The notes under the pieces: generated by a model
The model's input: only the letters and a program-made list of their open reading frames with translations
Told to the model about the DNA's origin: nothing
Databases searched by the model: none
Translations under genes and position numbers: made by a program
Source of the DNA: Clostridium cylindrosporum DSM 605
GTDB lineage: Bacteria > Bacillota > Clostridia > Clostridiales > Caloramatoraceae
Assembly: GCF_001047375.1 (NCBI RefSeq)
Contig: NZ_LFVU01000004.1
Coordinates: forward strand, 104,513 to 168,512
DNA: 64,000 nucleotides
Direction: 5' to 3'
Part shown: piece after piece, positions 33,948-42,736 of the stretch
Layout: each line of letters starts with the position of its first letter
How positions within the stretch are numbered: position 1 is the stretch's first letter

Positions 33948-34760
33948 TTATCCAATAGGAGTTTCTGGAATAGGTTCTTCAGCTGGCACTTCAGGAGTAA
34001 CTACCCCACCTGAGCCATCTATAGGACAACTTTCTATAGTGTATGCATTCGCTGGCACCCCAATAGATCCAGTAGTATAACCATCTGAAATTGTTAAGTT
34101 AAAACTATCATTTCCATCACCAGTGGTTATAATAAGAATAAATTGTCTCTTAATAGGGTCAGTATTCACTCCATTTACTACAGTACCACTACCGGTTAAT
34201 GTAATTGAACGAGAAGTACTTCCTATATCGCACTTTGTTATTTTTAATGAAAGTTGGTTTGCTGTAAGCTTTTTTATTGTTGTTCCTGCACTATCCTTTT
34301 CCTCGAAAGTTATATTACCATCTTGTACATTTCCTGAACAGGGACTACATACACTAGCAAACAATATAGCGCTTTCACCTCCAGATAATATTGAAGATGA
34401 GTTTCCTCCTACCCCACAACTCCCTTTGCATGGAACTACAATATTAATATCACCTTCCCCTCCTAGGAAATCTAATATATTCTGCAGTTGAAACCCTATT
34501 AACATTTCCTTCTGTATAATAAGTCTTAGAGCTCTTTCAACCCCTCTATCAACTTCCTCTATTTCTTCAAGTGTTAAACTATCTACACTTCTTTCTACAG
34601 GCAATATACCTATAACATGTTCGATTTTATCAGCCTGGGCACCTATTAATCTTCCTAGTTCCAATTGCTCCTGTGCAAGTGATGCAAGAAGCAATCTAGC
34701 TACTTCATCAGAATTTGGAATTTCATCAACTACATCTAAAATGTTATCATTAAAAGCCAT
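33948..34760 (-). CDS. Possible spore-surface protein
   Basis: A 270-residue protein without signal peptide. Residues about 15-100 (VARLLLASLAQEQLELGRLI, AQADKIEHVIGILPVE) recall the N-terminal segment found in clostridial exosporium or coat proteins, where a similar LLASIA..E..LAHIINAEAEKIQ pattern precedes collagen-like repeats. The C-terminal part (about 110-255) is beta-rich with six or so cysteines (PCKGSCGVGG, CSPCSGN, ITKCDIG, IESCPIDG). The tail is Pro/Glu-rich. The lack of a signal peptide would fit mother-cell deposition on the spore. RBS TGAGGTGAT. The assignment is by resemblance and should be treated as tentative. Confidence 0.55.
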   Translation of the reverse strand: MAFNDNILDVVDEIPNSDEVARLLLASLAQEQLELGRLIGAQADKIEHVIGILPVERSVDSLTLEEIEEVDRGVERALRLIIQKEMLIGFQLQNILDFLGGEGDINIVVPCKGSCGVGGNSSSILSGGESAILFASVCSPCSGNVQDGNITFEEKDSAGTTIKKLTANQLSLKITKCDIGSTSRSITLTGSGTVVNGVNTDPIKRQFILIITTGDGNDSFNLTISDGYTTGSIGVPANAYTIESCPIDGSGGVVTPEVPAEEPIPETPIG

Positions 34761-34874
34761 ACTATCACCTCATTTTAAATTTATTTCTAGCTACATCCAT
34801 TTTGGAGTTCATACTATTCATACCCCCTTTATTATGTGAACGCTTATATAAACTACAATTTTAGGACAGAAGAA

Positions 34875-34909
34875 AGGGACTGCTGAAAATTCTACTTTCA
34901 ACAGTCCCT
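34875..34909 (-). terminator. Terminator of gene at 34918
   Basis: Arms AGGGACTGCTGAAA / TTTCAACAGTCCCT (one G-T pair) followed on the minus strand by TTTCTTC. Confidence 0.85.
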
Positions 34910-34917
34910 AATTATCA

Positions 34918-35592
34918 TTAGTATTTATTTACACGCCATGCATGAACTTTTCTGATATCAGAGTTAATTTCTCCAATGTACTCAAATTCCCTATTAAAAT
35001 ATCTAAAGCTTTCCTTATCCTCACTTGTATATAGTAAGCTTCTCCATGGTCTATTCCACTCCTCTGGATTAGGATCGGAACCATCGGTTAGGATTATTCC
35101 TCCATCAACCATTTTCTCTACAAGTATCTCAAGTAAATCCTTACCCATCCACCATTGACCACTTCCATCTATCTTTGAAGTATCTCTCCTATAGAAGAAC
35201 ACTGAAATATCCTCAAGTGACATAAGTGTTACAGCACCATCTAGAAAATGCTTATAAATCTCAATACTTCTAGAATCTTCTCCCTCTAGTGTCCAAATGT
35301 GTTTCTCTCCCCTAGTAGGAATTGTAAGCGAACCAAGGTCTAGCTCTAAGTTTTTTCTTAGGAAAGCACCTAGATTTAGACTTCCATCTATACTAGAGAC
35401 TTTACTATCCTTAACTTCTAGAGTCGGCAGTCTTAACTCCTCTTCATTTATATCTGTAAAGTGGAACTCATCAACTGAATCTATAAATAATGAAATAGGC
35501 TCATAGGTGTCACTTCCTGAGCATGGATAAAACAGCACTCCCTTTGGTACATCTATTTTGAACATTTCCTTAAAAGTTTTATTATCTAACAT
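34918..35592 (-). CDS. Hypothetical cytoplasmic protein, methyltransferase-like fold possible
   Basis: A 224-residue soluble protein with no signal peptide. The opening GVLFYPCSGSDTYEPISLFI and the following DSVDEFHFTDIN suggest a Rossmann-like beta-alpha-beta start, as in SAM-dependent enzymes, but no classical glycine motif is present. I know uncharacterised proteins with this FYPxSGxDxxxP pattern in Firmicutes, without an assigned activity. RBS AGGGGGAAAG. It lies alone with its own terminator. Confidence 0.65.
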   Translation of the reverse strand: MLDNKTFKEMFKIDVPKGVLFYPCSGSDTYEPISLFIDSVDEFHFTDINEEELRLPTLEVKDSKVSSIDGSLNLGAFLRKNLELDLGSLTIPTRGEKHIWTLEGEDSRSIEIYKHFLDGAVTLMSLEDISVFFYRRDTSKIDGSGQWWMGKDLLEILVEKMVDGGIILTDGSDPNPEEWNRPWRSLLYTSEDKESFRYFNREFEYIGEINSDIRKVHAWRVNKY

Positions 35593-36302
35593 AAAAACTT
35601 TCCCCCTAATAATTCATATTCTTATTAATCTTAAATACCCTGAGTAAACTTAATAACCATGCATGTATATTGTAACCCTATAGCTAAAGGTAAAAATTCT
35701 AATTATATAACTCTTTATAACTTTTCTGAAATATCTTTATATTTCATAATATACTACATTACTTTTAGTATATCTATTTTAATATTTCTACATATTCCGA
35801 CATCAAATATCATCTTCAGACAAATCCAACCCCATAATTTCCAGTGCATCTACTTTTTATTTAAATTCTACTTAACAATTTAACTATAATTCCCTAAATA
35901 ACCTTAAATTACATATATAAATAACATGCTATTACTTCCATCAATTCATAGTAAATCCATATTTAGCAATGCCTTAACTACCTTTAATTCTCATACATAA
36001 TCAAAATACTAATTCATTAGTTTTATCTCCTTTAAGGTTTTACTTAAGCTTTATTAAAGGCTCTTAAGTGCACTTATATAATTGATTGACTCTTATCTAT
36101 CTGCTACAATATCAGTACATAGTAACTCTAAATATAGAAATCAAAACATTACTAATAGGCAAATAATTGATTAAATTCATTGATTAATACACAGAATTAT
36201 TGAATGAGAGATTTTTTAACTCCCAAGGATTCTTATAAGTCATGGAATCCTAGCACTGCTAAGCTATGGGAAAATAAAAGTCAAGGAGGTGCTTAAACTT
36301 AA
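35593..36302. other. Gene-free AT-rich stretch
   Basis: About 700 bp with no convincing gene. Frames present lack ribosome sites and have composition typical of AT-rich noise. The end holds the structured repeat S3 (36189-36270), just before the LpdD-like gene. Confidence 0.5.
36189..36270 (+). ncRNA. Structured repeat upstream of LpdD-like gene (leader family, copy S3)
   Basis: The most divergent copy: ACACAGAATTATTGAAT.AGAGA.TTTTTTAACTCCC, GGATTCTTATAAGTC, then a hairpin with TAGC-ACT-GCTA inside CAT / ATG arms. It ends 32 nt before the start codon, on the same strand as S1 and S2. Confidence 0.4.
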
Positions 36303-36710
36303 ATGAATAGTATTAGAGAGAGAGTCGGAACTGGCAAATACGTTGTTGAAGGGTTTGCTATATGGTGTGGCGAGGCCCTAAATATAACTATTGGTGGTGG
36401 AGAAAAGTACCACATAGGAGCAGTTGGAATAGCAATACCAAGCTCACTTAAAGGTGAAAACAAGAGAAGTGCAACTACAAGCGTTTTATGCATTCAAGAG
36501 CATAAGGAAGATGAATATGCACGTTATGCTGCAAAACACCTAGCAACTGCACTAGATTGTGTAGTAACTGTAAGCATTGGTATACATATTGATGATGTAA
36601 GCAAAGAAGATATTGAAGTCCTATCTAATAACTTCAAAGAGATTATAGATAAATTTGAGAAATCCCTATCATCAAGAACTAAAAGTAAGAGTAGTCTAAG
36701 CTACTTCTAA
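36303..36710 (+). CDS. LpdD-like (prenylated-flavin chaperone-like) domain protein
   Basis: A 135-residue protein. The middle part (TIGGGEKYHIGAVGIAIPSS, ATTSVLCIQEHKEDEYARYA, LATALDCVVTVSIGIHIDD) matches the small-domain family related to LpdD, an accessory factor in UbiD-type decarboxylase systems. Stand-alone copies occur in Clostridia near no obvious decarboxylase, as here. The start ATG has AAGGAGG an unusually long 13 nt upstream, and an in-frame stop codon precedes it, so no earlier start exists. Terminator follows. Role unproven; it may help a flavin-dependent enzyme encoded elsewhere. Confidence 0.75.
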   Translation: MNSIRERVGTGKYVVEGFAIWCGEALNITIGGGEKYHIGAVGIAIPSSLKGENKRSATTSVLCIQEHKEDEYARYAAKHLATALDCVVTVSIGIHIDDVSKEDIEVLSNNFKEIIDKFEKSLSSRTKSKSSLSYF

Positions 36711-36737
36711 AACAAGATAAATTTTAATAAAAATAAC

Positions 36738-36777
36738 AAAAGCTTAGTTGAAGTTTCCACTTCAACTAAGCTTTTTC
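36738..36777. terminator. Bidirectional terminator
   Basis: Perfect arms AAAGCTTAGTTGAAG / CTTCAACTAAGCTTT with a 7-nt loop and T tracts on both strands, between converging genes. Confidence 0.92.
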
Positions 36778-36782
36778 TTGTA

Positions 36783-38699
36783 TTATCTAGTATATACATT
36801 AAGATTTCCTGCACTATCCGTCCATAGCGTAAGATTTATCCTAGTTTCCTTAGGGTATATACCTATATTCTTATTCACCTCATCTCTGATGAGAACTGTT
36901 ATACTTCTATAATTCACAGTATCAAATGCAGTTCCATAGAACCTAATGCTACACCTTCCATATCCATCACTAGTAGCTACAGCATATAGTCCATGAACTC
37001 CATGTGGAAGTGATGTATCCAGCTTTACTTTAAGTGAACCGTATTTTGATAAGCTATTGAAATTACTTGTATCTAGGGTTATCCCCTTAGTATAGCTTTC
37101 AACTATCATATTACTTCCATAATTATTACTAAGGCTTATCTTGTTATCACTTGAACTTGTATAATCTATATTAAGTTTAGCCTCTTCACTTGAGAACCTT
37201 CCAGTAGTCTCAAATGACTTAGAACTAGAATTATAATATACTCCACCTGTGTTTTTTAGATATTCATTACTAATTGTAAGTGTAGCCTTAAACTTTAGCG
37301 CTGCATTTACATACTTAGCATCTAGTCCATTTAAAGTTATAGTTAGTTTATTCTTACTTGTTAATTCATATGTTGCACTTTCTAGCTTAAAGTTCTCTGT
37401 AATTATGCTAGGTGCCAGTGTATACTGAGGAATCACAACTCCAGTATCTGCTACTAGAGACATCTTCCCTATTCCAGGTAGATTAATATCCGTATTATTA
37501 TATCCATTTATAGTGAAAGGAACAGTCACTACCTTAGAACCAATGCCATCCCACGTAGACATTATACTCTTAGGATCTATATCATTTGAGAAGAATATTT
37601 CTATCTTCTCATCTCCATTAACACCACTTCTATAGCCCTCTTGGAATTTAATATCACTAACTTTAAATGCCCTTGTTTCTAGGTAGGTATTCCCTGTCTT
37701 TAATGCACCTCCACCTTTACCATATGACTTAGGGTTCGCTGCTACTTCAAGTGACATTATACTTTGACTACTTGAACTTGGTGTACCATAGAAACGTATC
37801 TTCCATCTATTTATACCTGTTAATATAACCTCACTTGCCTTATATACCTTACCATCTACCTTATAAGTAAAGTCACCTTCATGAATATATTCCATAGGAC
37901 CACTAAACTCTACCTCTAGGTCAGTATAACCATCATAGGTATAGTAATCCTTAATATAAGCAGACTTAACAGATACAACCTCCTTGATTATAAGTCCCTC
38001 GGTACTCTCGCCATTTTCAAGTCTTAGTATAAGCTTATTAATCTCCTTAATTAGACTCTCTGTCCTTGGAGACTTTCCAAGATTCTTAGCTCTACTTAAG
38101 GCGCTTTCTGCCTTAACTAAACTCGATGAGCTTATAGCTTCATTATGCAGTTTCACAGCTTGAAAATAAGCTGCTTCAAAGCTCTCCAGGATTCTACTAA
38201 CTATAGATTCGCACTTATCCTTTCTCTGAAGTAAGCTTTTATACTGAGTATAAAAAGCATCTTTATCTACCTTATCTAGATTATCACTAGCAGTCTTTAG
38301 ATAAACCCTCCAGACCTCAGCATTTCCTATTCCATGATAATTTGACTGCATGCTTTTCTCTACATGATTAATACTTCCAACAGCATTAACCAATAATTCG
38401 ATTTTGTTAAGCTTAGTTACTAAATCTGTATTTTTTCTATACTCATACCTTGGAAGTTCACTTATAAGCTGTCTTGCATTCTTTATATAAAGTTCCCAAG
38501 TTGCTTGATTCTTGATTCCTAGATAGTTAGTCTTAATTGAACTTTCTAAGTGTCTTATCTGAGCCTTAGCATCTCTTAAAGTCTGAGAATCATAGGCATA
38601 GGCAATACTACTTCTACTAGGTATTAATACTGTAGAAAGTGTTGAACACGCCATAACCGCTACAGTCATCATCCCTATTAACCTCTTATTAATCTTCAC
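36783..38699 (-). CDS. Secreted surface protein: helical anchor module plus beta-rich region
   Basis: A 638-residue exported protein. I place the start at the GTG at 38699, preceded by GGGGAGAGG; this gives a normal signal peptide (KINKRLIGMMTVAVM... ending near SIAYAY). The longer frame upstream lacks a site. The shared helical module follows (IKTNYLGIKNQATWELYI, HGIGNAEVWRVYLKTA, SRAKNLGKSPRTESL). The remaining 400 residues are beta-rich, with segments resembling Ig-like/invasin-type or Big_5-like repeats (VKSAYIKDYYTYDGYTDLEV, DIKFQEGYRSGVNGDEKIEI). No catalytic motif seen. Probably a structural wall-layer protein. Confidence 0.85.
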   Translation of the reverse strand: MKINKRLIGMMTVAVMACSTLSTVLIPSRSSIAYAYDSQTLRDAKAQIRHLESSIKTNYLGIKNQATWELYIKNARQLISELPRYEYRKNTDLVTKLNKIELLVNAVGSINHVEKSMQSNYHGIGNAEVWRVYLKTASDNLDKVDKDAFYTQYKSLLQRKDKCESIVSRILESFEAAYFQAVKLHNEAISSSSLVKAESALSRAKNLGKSPRTESLIKEINKLILRLENGESTEGLIIKEVVSVKSAYIKDYYTYDGYTDLEVEFSGPMEYIHEGDFTYKVDGKVYKASEVILTGINRWKIRFYGTPSSSSQSIMSLEVAANPKSYGKGGGALKTGNTYLETRAFKVSDIKFQEGYRSGVNGDEKIEIFFSNDIDPKSIMSTWDGIGSKVVTVPFTINGYNNTDINLPGIGKMSLVADTGVVIPQYTLAPSIITENFKLESATYELTSKNKLTITLNGLDAKYVNAALKFKATLTISNEYLKNTGGVYYNSSSKSFETTGRFSSEEAKLNIDYTSSSDNKISLSNNYGSNMIVESYTKGITLDTSNFNSLSKYGSLKVKLDTSLPHGVHGLYAVATSDGYGRCSIRFYGTAFDTVNYRSITVLIRDEVNKNIGIYPKETRINLTLWTDSAGNLNVYTR

Positions 38700-38820
38700 T
38701 AATATCCTCTCCCCTATATCCTTAAGATATATTCCATATATTGTAGCTTTATATATAATATTACCATACAATACTAATCATCAAAAGTCCTATAGATTTT
38801 TGATCAGAAGTAAAAAAAGG

Positions 38821-38854
38821 AAGATACCTAGGAGACCTTTCTCCTAAGTACCTT
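38821..38854 (-). terminator. Terminator of the phytase-like gene
   Basis: Arms AAGATACCTAGGAGA / TCTCCTAAGTACCTT; the minus strand continues with a run of seven T. Confidence 0.85.
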
Positions 38855-38868
38855 CTAAAAATCATCCT

Positions 38869-40248
38869 CTAACCTATAGGCTTATTCATATCAATAAGCC
38901 ATAGAACAGGATTTCTTTCTTCTATACTATTCTTTACAAATGATATCTTAGCATTTGCTTCCTTTCCTTCATATGTATACTTCTTAGTTTTACTATCATA
39001 TACATAATCAGTTATATCAGCATTCTCTACACTAGGATCATTTACATCTACAGCCATTCCAAAGTCATTATCATTAACTATAGCTATGCTCTTCTTATCA
39101 GGAAGTACACACATTCCTTCAACCTTTTCCTTATCCCATCCATACTTAACTAGGTCAACCAGAAGCTCCTTCTTAGCAAATCTTATACCCTTTAGATTTA
39201 GAATTTCCTTAGAAGTGGCATATTCTAATTCCTTACCTTGATACTTTTTATTTGATATGTCCGTGGCACCAGCTAGATTAACAGAATAAATCAGGTTATT
39301 CATCTTACCACTTTTGTCCTCTCCCTGCTCTATAATAACAAGTTTCGAATCACTTACTGCATATATATCCCCTATCTTTGCGTTTTTAGATGATTTATAG
39401 CTATTCACATTATGTGGATAAGCAAACATCTTAGTCTTCTTAGTCTTAGGATCGAACTCTACTATTCTTATAAACTGAGCCTTCTTAGCTGTTTCTCCAT
39501 TTACATCTAGTACACTTTGCAGAACACAGTAGATCTTGCCTGATGGTGCTATAGTAATTCCTTCAAAGCCGCGATTAGGTATCCTATGCTTTAGAACCTC
39601 TGGAAGACCCTTTCCTGGGGCATACTTCTCTAATTGATTTCCGTTTTTATCGAACTTAGTTAAGAAAGGACCATATTCATCAACTGTCCAGAAGTTGCCA
39701 TCCTTATCAACTGCTACCCCCTCAGTATCTAGACCATTATTATCATAAGGAAGTTTATTCATATCCTCATCTAGTGCAACCTCGTTTGTAGAGCCTACAA
39801 GCCCAGGAGTCACTGGAAGCCCTGAAATCTCCTTTCCATTGTTCTTAAGAGGAATAGATTCCTTGATACTTGCTCCATCCTTATTCACCTTCAATATACC
39901 AATTGAAGGAGTAAACTCAGGTGATGGGAAGAACTTCGATGTAAACTCCTTGTCCCCTTGTATGTAATTTGGTGCATCACCATTAGGACCTCTATCGGTT
40001 ATAGCGTAGAACTCTAAATCACCATTCTTATCCACTGACTTTAGTGTTAGTCCTGAACCAAAACCTGGCTTAAAGCCCTCCTTGAAACTATCTATATACT
40101 TTCCACTGTATGGCACAAATAACTTACTACTTACCTCTACATCATACTTCTTTATACTTATATCCTTCTCAGCTGCTAAGGCATGGGTACTTAAAATACT
40201 AGAACATGCAATAATTCCTACTAATGTCTTTGAAACCTTCTTAATCAT
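38869..40248 (-). CDS. Secreted esterase-like (phytase-like) beta-propeller protein
   Basis: A 459-residue exported protein, signal peptide ending THALA. The core (about 35-440) fits the phytase-like/esterase-like family: FKPGFGSGLTLKSVDKNGDL, AITDRGPNGDAPN, LDTEGVAVDKDGNFWTVDEY, RGFEGITIAPSGKIY and SIAIVNDNDFGM. These calcium-rich propellers act on phosphoesters or remain uncharacterised. No anchor module, so it is probably free or loosely held. I choose the ATG at 40248, 8 nt after AAGGAG. It lies between two anchor-module proteins but has its own terminator. Phosphate scavenging is plausible, not proven. Confidence 0.85.
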   Translation of the reverse strand: MIKKVSKTLVGIIACSSILSTHALAAEKDISIKKYDVEVSSKLFVPYSGKYIDSFKEGFKPGFGSGLTLKSVDKNGDLEFYAITDRGPNGDAPNYIQGDKEFTSKFFPSPEFTPSIGILKVNKDGASIKESIPLKNNGKEISGLPVTPGLVGSTNEVALDEDMNKLPYDNNGLDTEGVAVDKDGNFWTVDEYGPFLTKFDKNGNQLEKYAPGKGLPEVLKHRIPNRGFEGITIAPSGKIYCVLQSVLDVNGETAKKAQFIRIVEFDPKTKKTKMFAYPHNVNSYKSSKNAKIGDIYAVSDSKLVIIEQGEDKSGKMNNLIYSVNLAGATDISNKKYQGKELEYATSKEILNLKGIRFAKKELLVDLVKYGWDKEKVEGMCVLPDKKSIAIVNDNDFGMAVDVNDPSVENADITDYVYDSKTKKYTYEGKEANAKISFVKNSIEERNPVLWLIDMNKPIG

Positions 40249-40360
40249 ATTCATCACTCCTTAAAATTGATTTAAAGACATTATATAAAAGGAATATTAA
40301 CTTCCAATTATACCCATGTTAAATATTAATCCTTTTAAGTTCACATAACTTAATATAAAT

Positions 40361-40402
40361 AAAAGAGCTAGAATAGACCTTTACATCTATTCTAGCTCTT
40401 TA
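40361..40402 (-). terminator. Terminator of the subtilisin gene
   Basis: Arms AAAGAGCTAGAATAG / CTATTCTAGCTCTTT flanked by A and T tracts. Confidence 0.9.
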
Positions 40403-40428
40403 TAAATCTTTTCACATTACACTATATC

Positions 40429-42387
40429 CTAAACCTCAAGGTCACCTTCTACTTCCACATTACCTTGAATGTCATTAATTAACTTCTTAATATCAATTTC
40501 TAACTGGTCACTTCTATCACATGTTCCAAGCTCTTCAGCTGCCTTAAGTGCATCAAGAGCCTTATTCAAATCCCTTGTTGCCTTAGCCTCATTATATAAA
40601 TTAACTACCCTATCATATTCAACCTTGAACTTATCCTCTATATCAGTAACAACTAATGCCACCTTATTCATTCTAGCTATCAATTCGTCATATTGCTTCT
40701 TAAAGATAGACTTATCTACCTTATCAAGATCTATCTTTGCAAGTCTTAAGTACTCATTCCAGGCTTCTGCGTTCTTAATGCCTAGATAATTCCCATATCC
40801 GCCTTCTGACTTTGGCTGTATACTTTTTTCTACGTGATTAATTCTAGCAAGTCCATTAACTAATGCTTCATCCTTATCTACCTCTATTGTTAAAGCTTCT
40901 TTCTGTGCCCTTTCATAACTTGGAATCTTCTTTATAAGTTCTCTAGCTTGAGCTATGTATGATTGCCAAGCAGCTTGATTCTTGATTCCAAGATAATTCG
41001 TTTTTAATGATTTTGTTAGGTGACTGACTTTAGCCTTTGCATTTTTTAGTGCATCGGACTCAGCTGCATGCACAAGTGAGTTTAGTATCTTTTCAGTATT
41101 AATAAGACCATAACCATAGTAATTATCATATCCAGTAGGTCCTAGATCCTTACTAGTTGATTGAATTAGCTTTTCGAATTTTGCAGGTGTTAAAGAAGGG
41201 TCTAGTGAAGCGGCTATAGCAGCAACTCCTGCAACGTGTGGAGACGCGAAAGAAGTCCCATCAACATACTCATAATCTGCACCATCATCTGAATACTGCC
41301 AATCTGCTGTTGTCAAAATACCTTCTCCAGGTGCCACTACATCAACCTTATTATTAAAAGTAGAAAAAGATGACTTTGAAAGATTACTCTTAACAGATCC
41401 AACACTTATAACTCCATTATATGAAGCTGGATAGTTATATACTGAATTACCTTCATTACCTGCAGCAGCTATAACAATAGAGCCCTTTGAAAGTGCATAT
41501 TGAACCGCCATATCTTCCATTCTTGAATAACTATCTGCTCCTAGACTAAGATTAATAACCTTACATCCTATATCAGCAGCAAGGTTAATTGCTATAGCTA
41601 TGTCTGAATCATATATTTCACCTGTGTAGTATGCAACACCAAAGGGAACAATAGCTACATCCCAGTTTACTCCTGCTATTCCTACACCGTTATTTGTCTG
41701 TGCACCAATAATTCCAGTTACACTTGTTCCATGCCCCTGTGTATCATCATAGCATGGCCCATCTGAAACTACACTTGCTCCATTTCTAATATCTACACCA
41801 TCAAAATCAGGATGTTCTCTATATATACCTGAATCTATAACAGCTACAAAAACTGATTCAGAACCCTTTGAAATATCCCAAGCCTTTGGCATATTTATAG
41901 CAGGAAGTCCCCACTGATACTTATATCCTGGGTCTGATGGAATAGCTTGGAGCTTTGACTTCTTATCTTCCTCAATGAATTCAATAAATCCTGATGCTTT
42001 TTCTTTAAAGCCTTGTAGATCTTCAAGCTTTACCATAAACACACGTTGATCACTTTTTCCTATTAGCTTATACTCATAATTACTTACTATCTCAAATACC
42101 TTTTCAAGGGAAGCATTATTAGAAAACTTTACGACATATCGTTTCCCTGGGGTGCTTAATGACTTCTTTTCCTGAAGCTTTCGCTGTTTTAGAGATATTC
42201 CACCTTTCAGGATATCTCCATCCTTCGTCTCTCCCTTAGCAGTGCTAACCCTCTCAGCACGAGCCTTGTCTAAGGTAGCAAATGGGTTATTTTCTGTTGG
42301 CTTTGCTTGTACAACCATTGAGGAATTCAAATTAATGAATCCAGTTAAAGCTAAAGCCAGGATAATTGTTGAAGCCTTTTTAATCAT
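40429..42387 (-). CDS. Secreted subtilisin-like serine protease with C-terminal helical anchor module
   Basis: A 652-residue S8 family protease. Signal peptide (1-28) and propeptide with an I9-type segment (GKRYVVKFSNNASLEKVF, about 80-140) come first. The catalytic domain has Asp185 (VAVIDSGIYR), His219 (GHGTSVTG), oxyanion Asn311 (AAAGNEGN) and Ser379 (GTSFASPHVAG). From about 445 the shared helical module follows (LKTNYLGIKNQAAWQSYI, NYLGIKNAEAWNEYLRLAK, EELGTCDRSDQLE). It is the only protein here with the module at the C-terminus. It would be a wall-held protease for S-layer maturation or nutrient release. RBS AAGGAGAGG. Confidence 0.95.
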   Translation of the reverse strand: MIKKASTIILALALTGFINLNSSMVVQAKPTENNPFATLDKARAERVSTAKGETKDGDILKGGISLKQRKLQEKKSLSTPGKRYVVKFSNNASLEKVFEIVSNYEYKLIGKSDQRVFMVKLEDLQGFKEKASGFIEFIEEDKKSKLQAIPSDPGYKYQWGLPAINMPKAWDISKGSESVFVAVIDSGIYREHPDFDGVDIRNGASVVSDGPCYDDTQGHGTSVTGIIGAQTNNGVGIAGVNWDVAIVPFGVAYYTGEIYDSDIAIAINLAADIGCKVINLSLGADSYSRMEDMAVQYALSKGSIVIAAAGNEGNSVYNYPASYNGVISVGSVKSNLSKSSFSTFNNKVDVVAPGEGILTTADWQYSDDGADYEYVDGTSFASPHVAGVAAIAASLDPSLTPAKFEKLIQSTSKDLGPTGYDNYYGYGLINTEKILNSLVHAAESDALKNAKAKVSHLTKSLKTNYLGIKNQAAWQSYIAQARELIKKIPSYERAQKEALTIEVDKDEALVNGLARINHVEKSIQPKSEGGYGNYLGIKNAEAWNEYLRLAKIDLDKVDKSIFKKQYDELIARMNKVALVVTDIEDKFKVEYDRVVNLYNEAKATRDLNKALDALKAAEELGTCDRSDQLEIDIKKLINDIQGNVEVEGDLEV

Positions 42388-42736
42388 TTAATCCTCTCCT
42401 TAAACCCCTTTTATAGTTTTAACATTTAAAATATAAATGTAGGCAGGATATAAAGTTCCATATCCTGCCTTGAATAATATTCCATAAGTATTTCATAATT
42501 CCTTCAACTACTAAACTCTTTTCCTTATATCCCTGTAATAAGTTTATCACTTCATATATTTACAATTATATCATAATTTATACAGTGACTTTTAGTAGCT
42601 ATTATAAATTATTCAAATCAAAACTTAAGATATATATGTAACCTATCTCCCAGACACCTTACTTTTAATTACAATATATACAATTCGTAGTATAGTATTA
42701 TTAGTATAAGAAATGTATTTACTATGGGGGATTAAT
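42388..42736. other. Divergent promoter region with one hairpin
   Basis: About 350 bp between divergent genes. It contains a perfect 11-bp hairpin (42441-42470, AGGCAGGATAT / ATATCCTGCCT, 8-nt loop) in the leader of the protease gene. Otherwise AT-rich with no recognised gene. Confidence 0.5.
42441..42470. repeat. Perfect hairpin upstream of the protease gene
   Basis: Eleven-base perfect arms, loop AAAGTTCC, preceded by TGT so that the left side reads TGTAGGCAGG. No T tract on either strand. It could be an operator, RNA leader hairpin or a minimal TGTAGG-type palindrome. Confidence 0.5.

Noticed and set aside
35659..35883. Plus-strand frame of 74 codons in the gene-free stretch
   Set aside because: No ribosome site, extreme Ile/Tyr/Phe composition typical of AT-rich noise.
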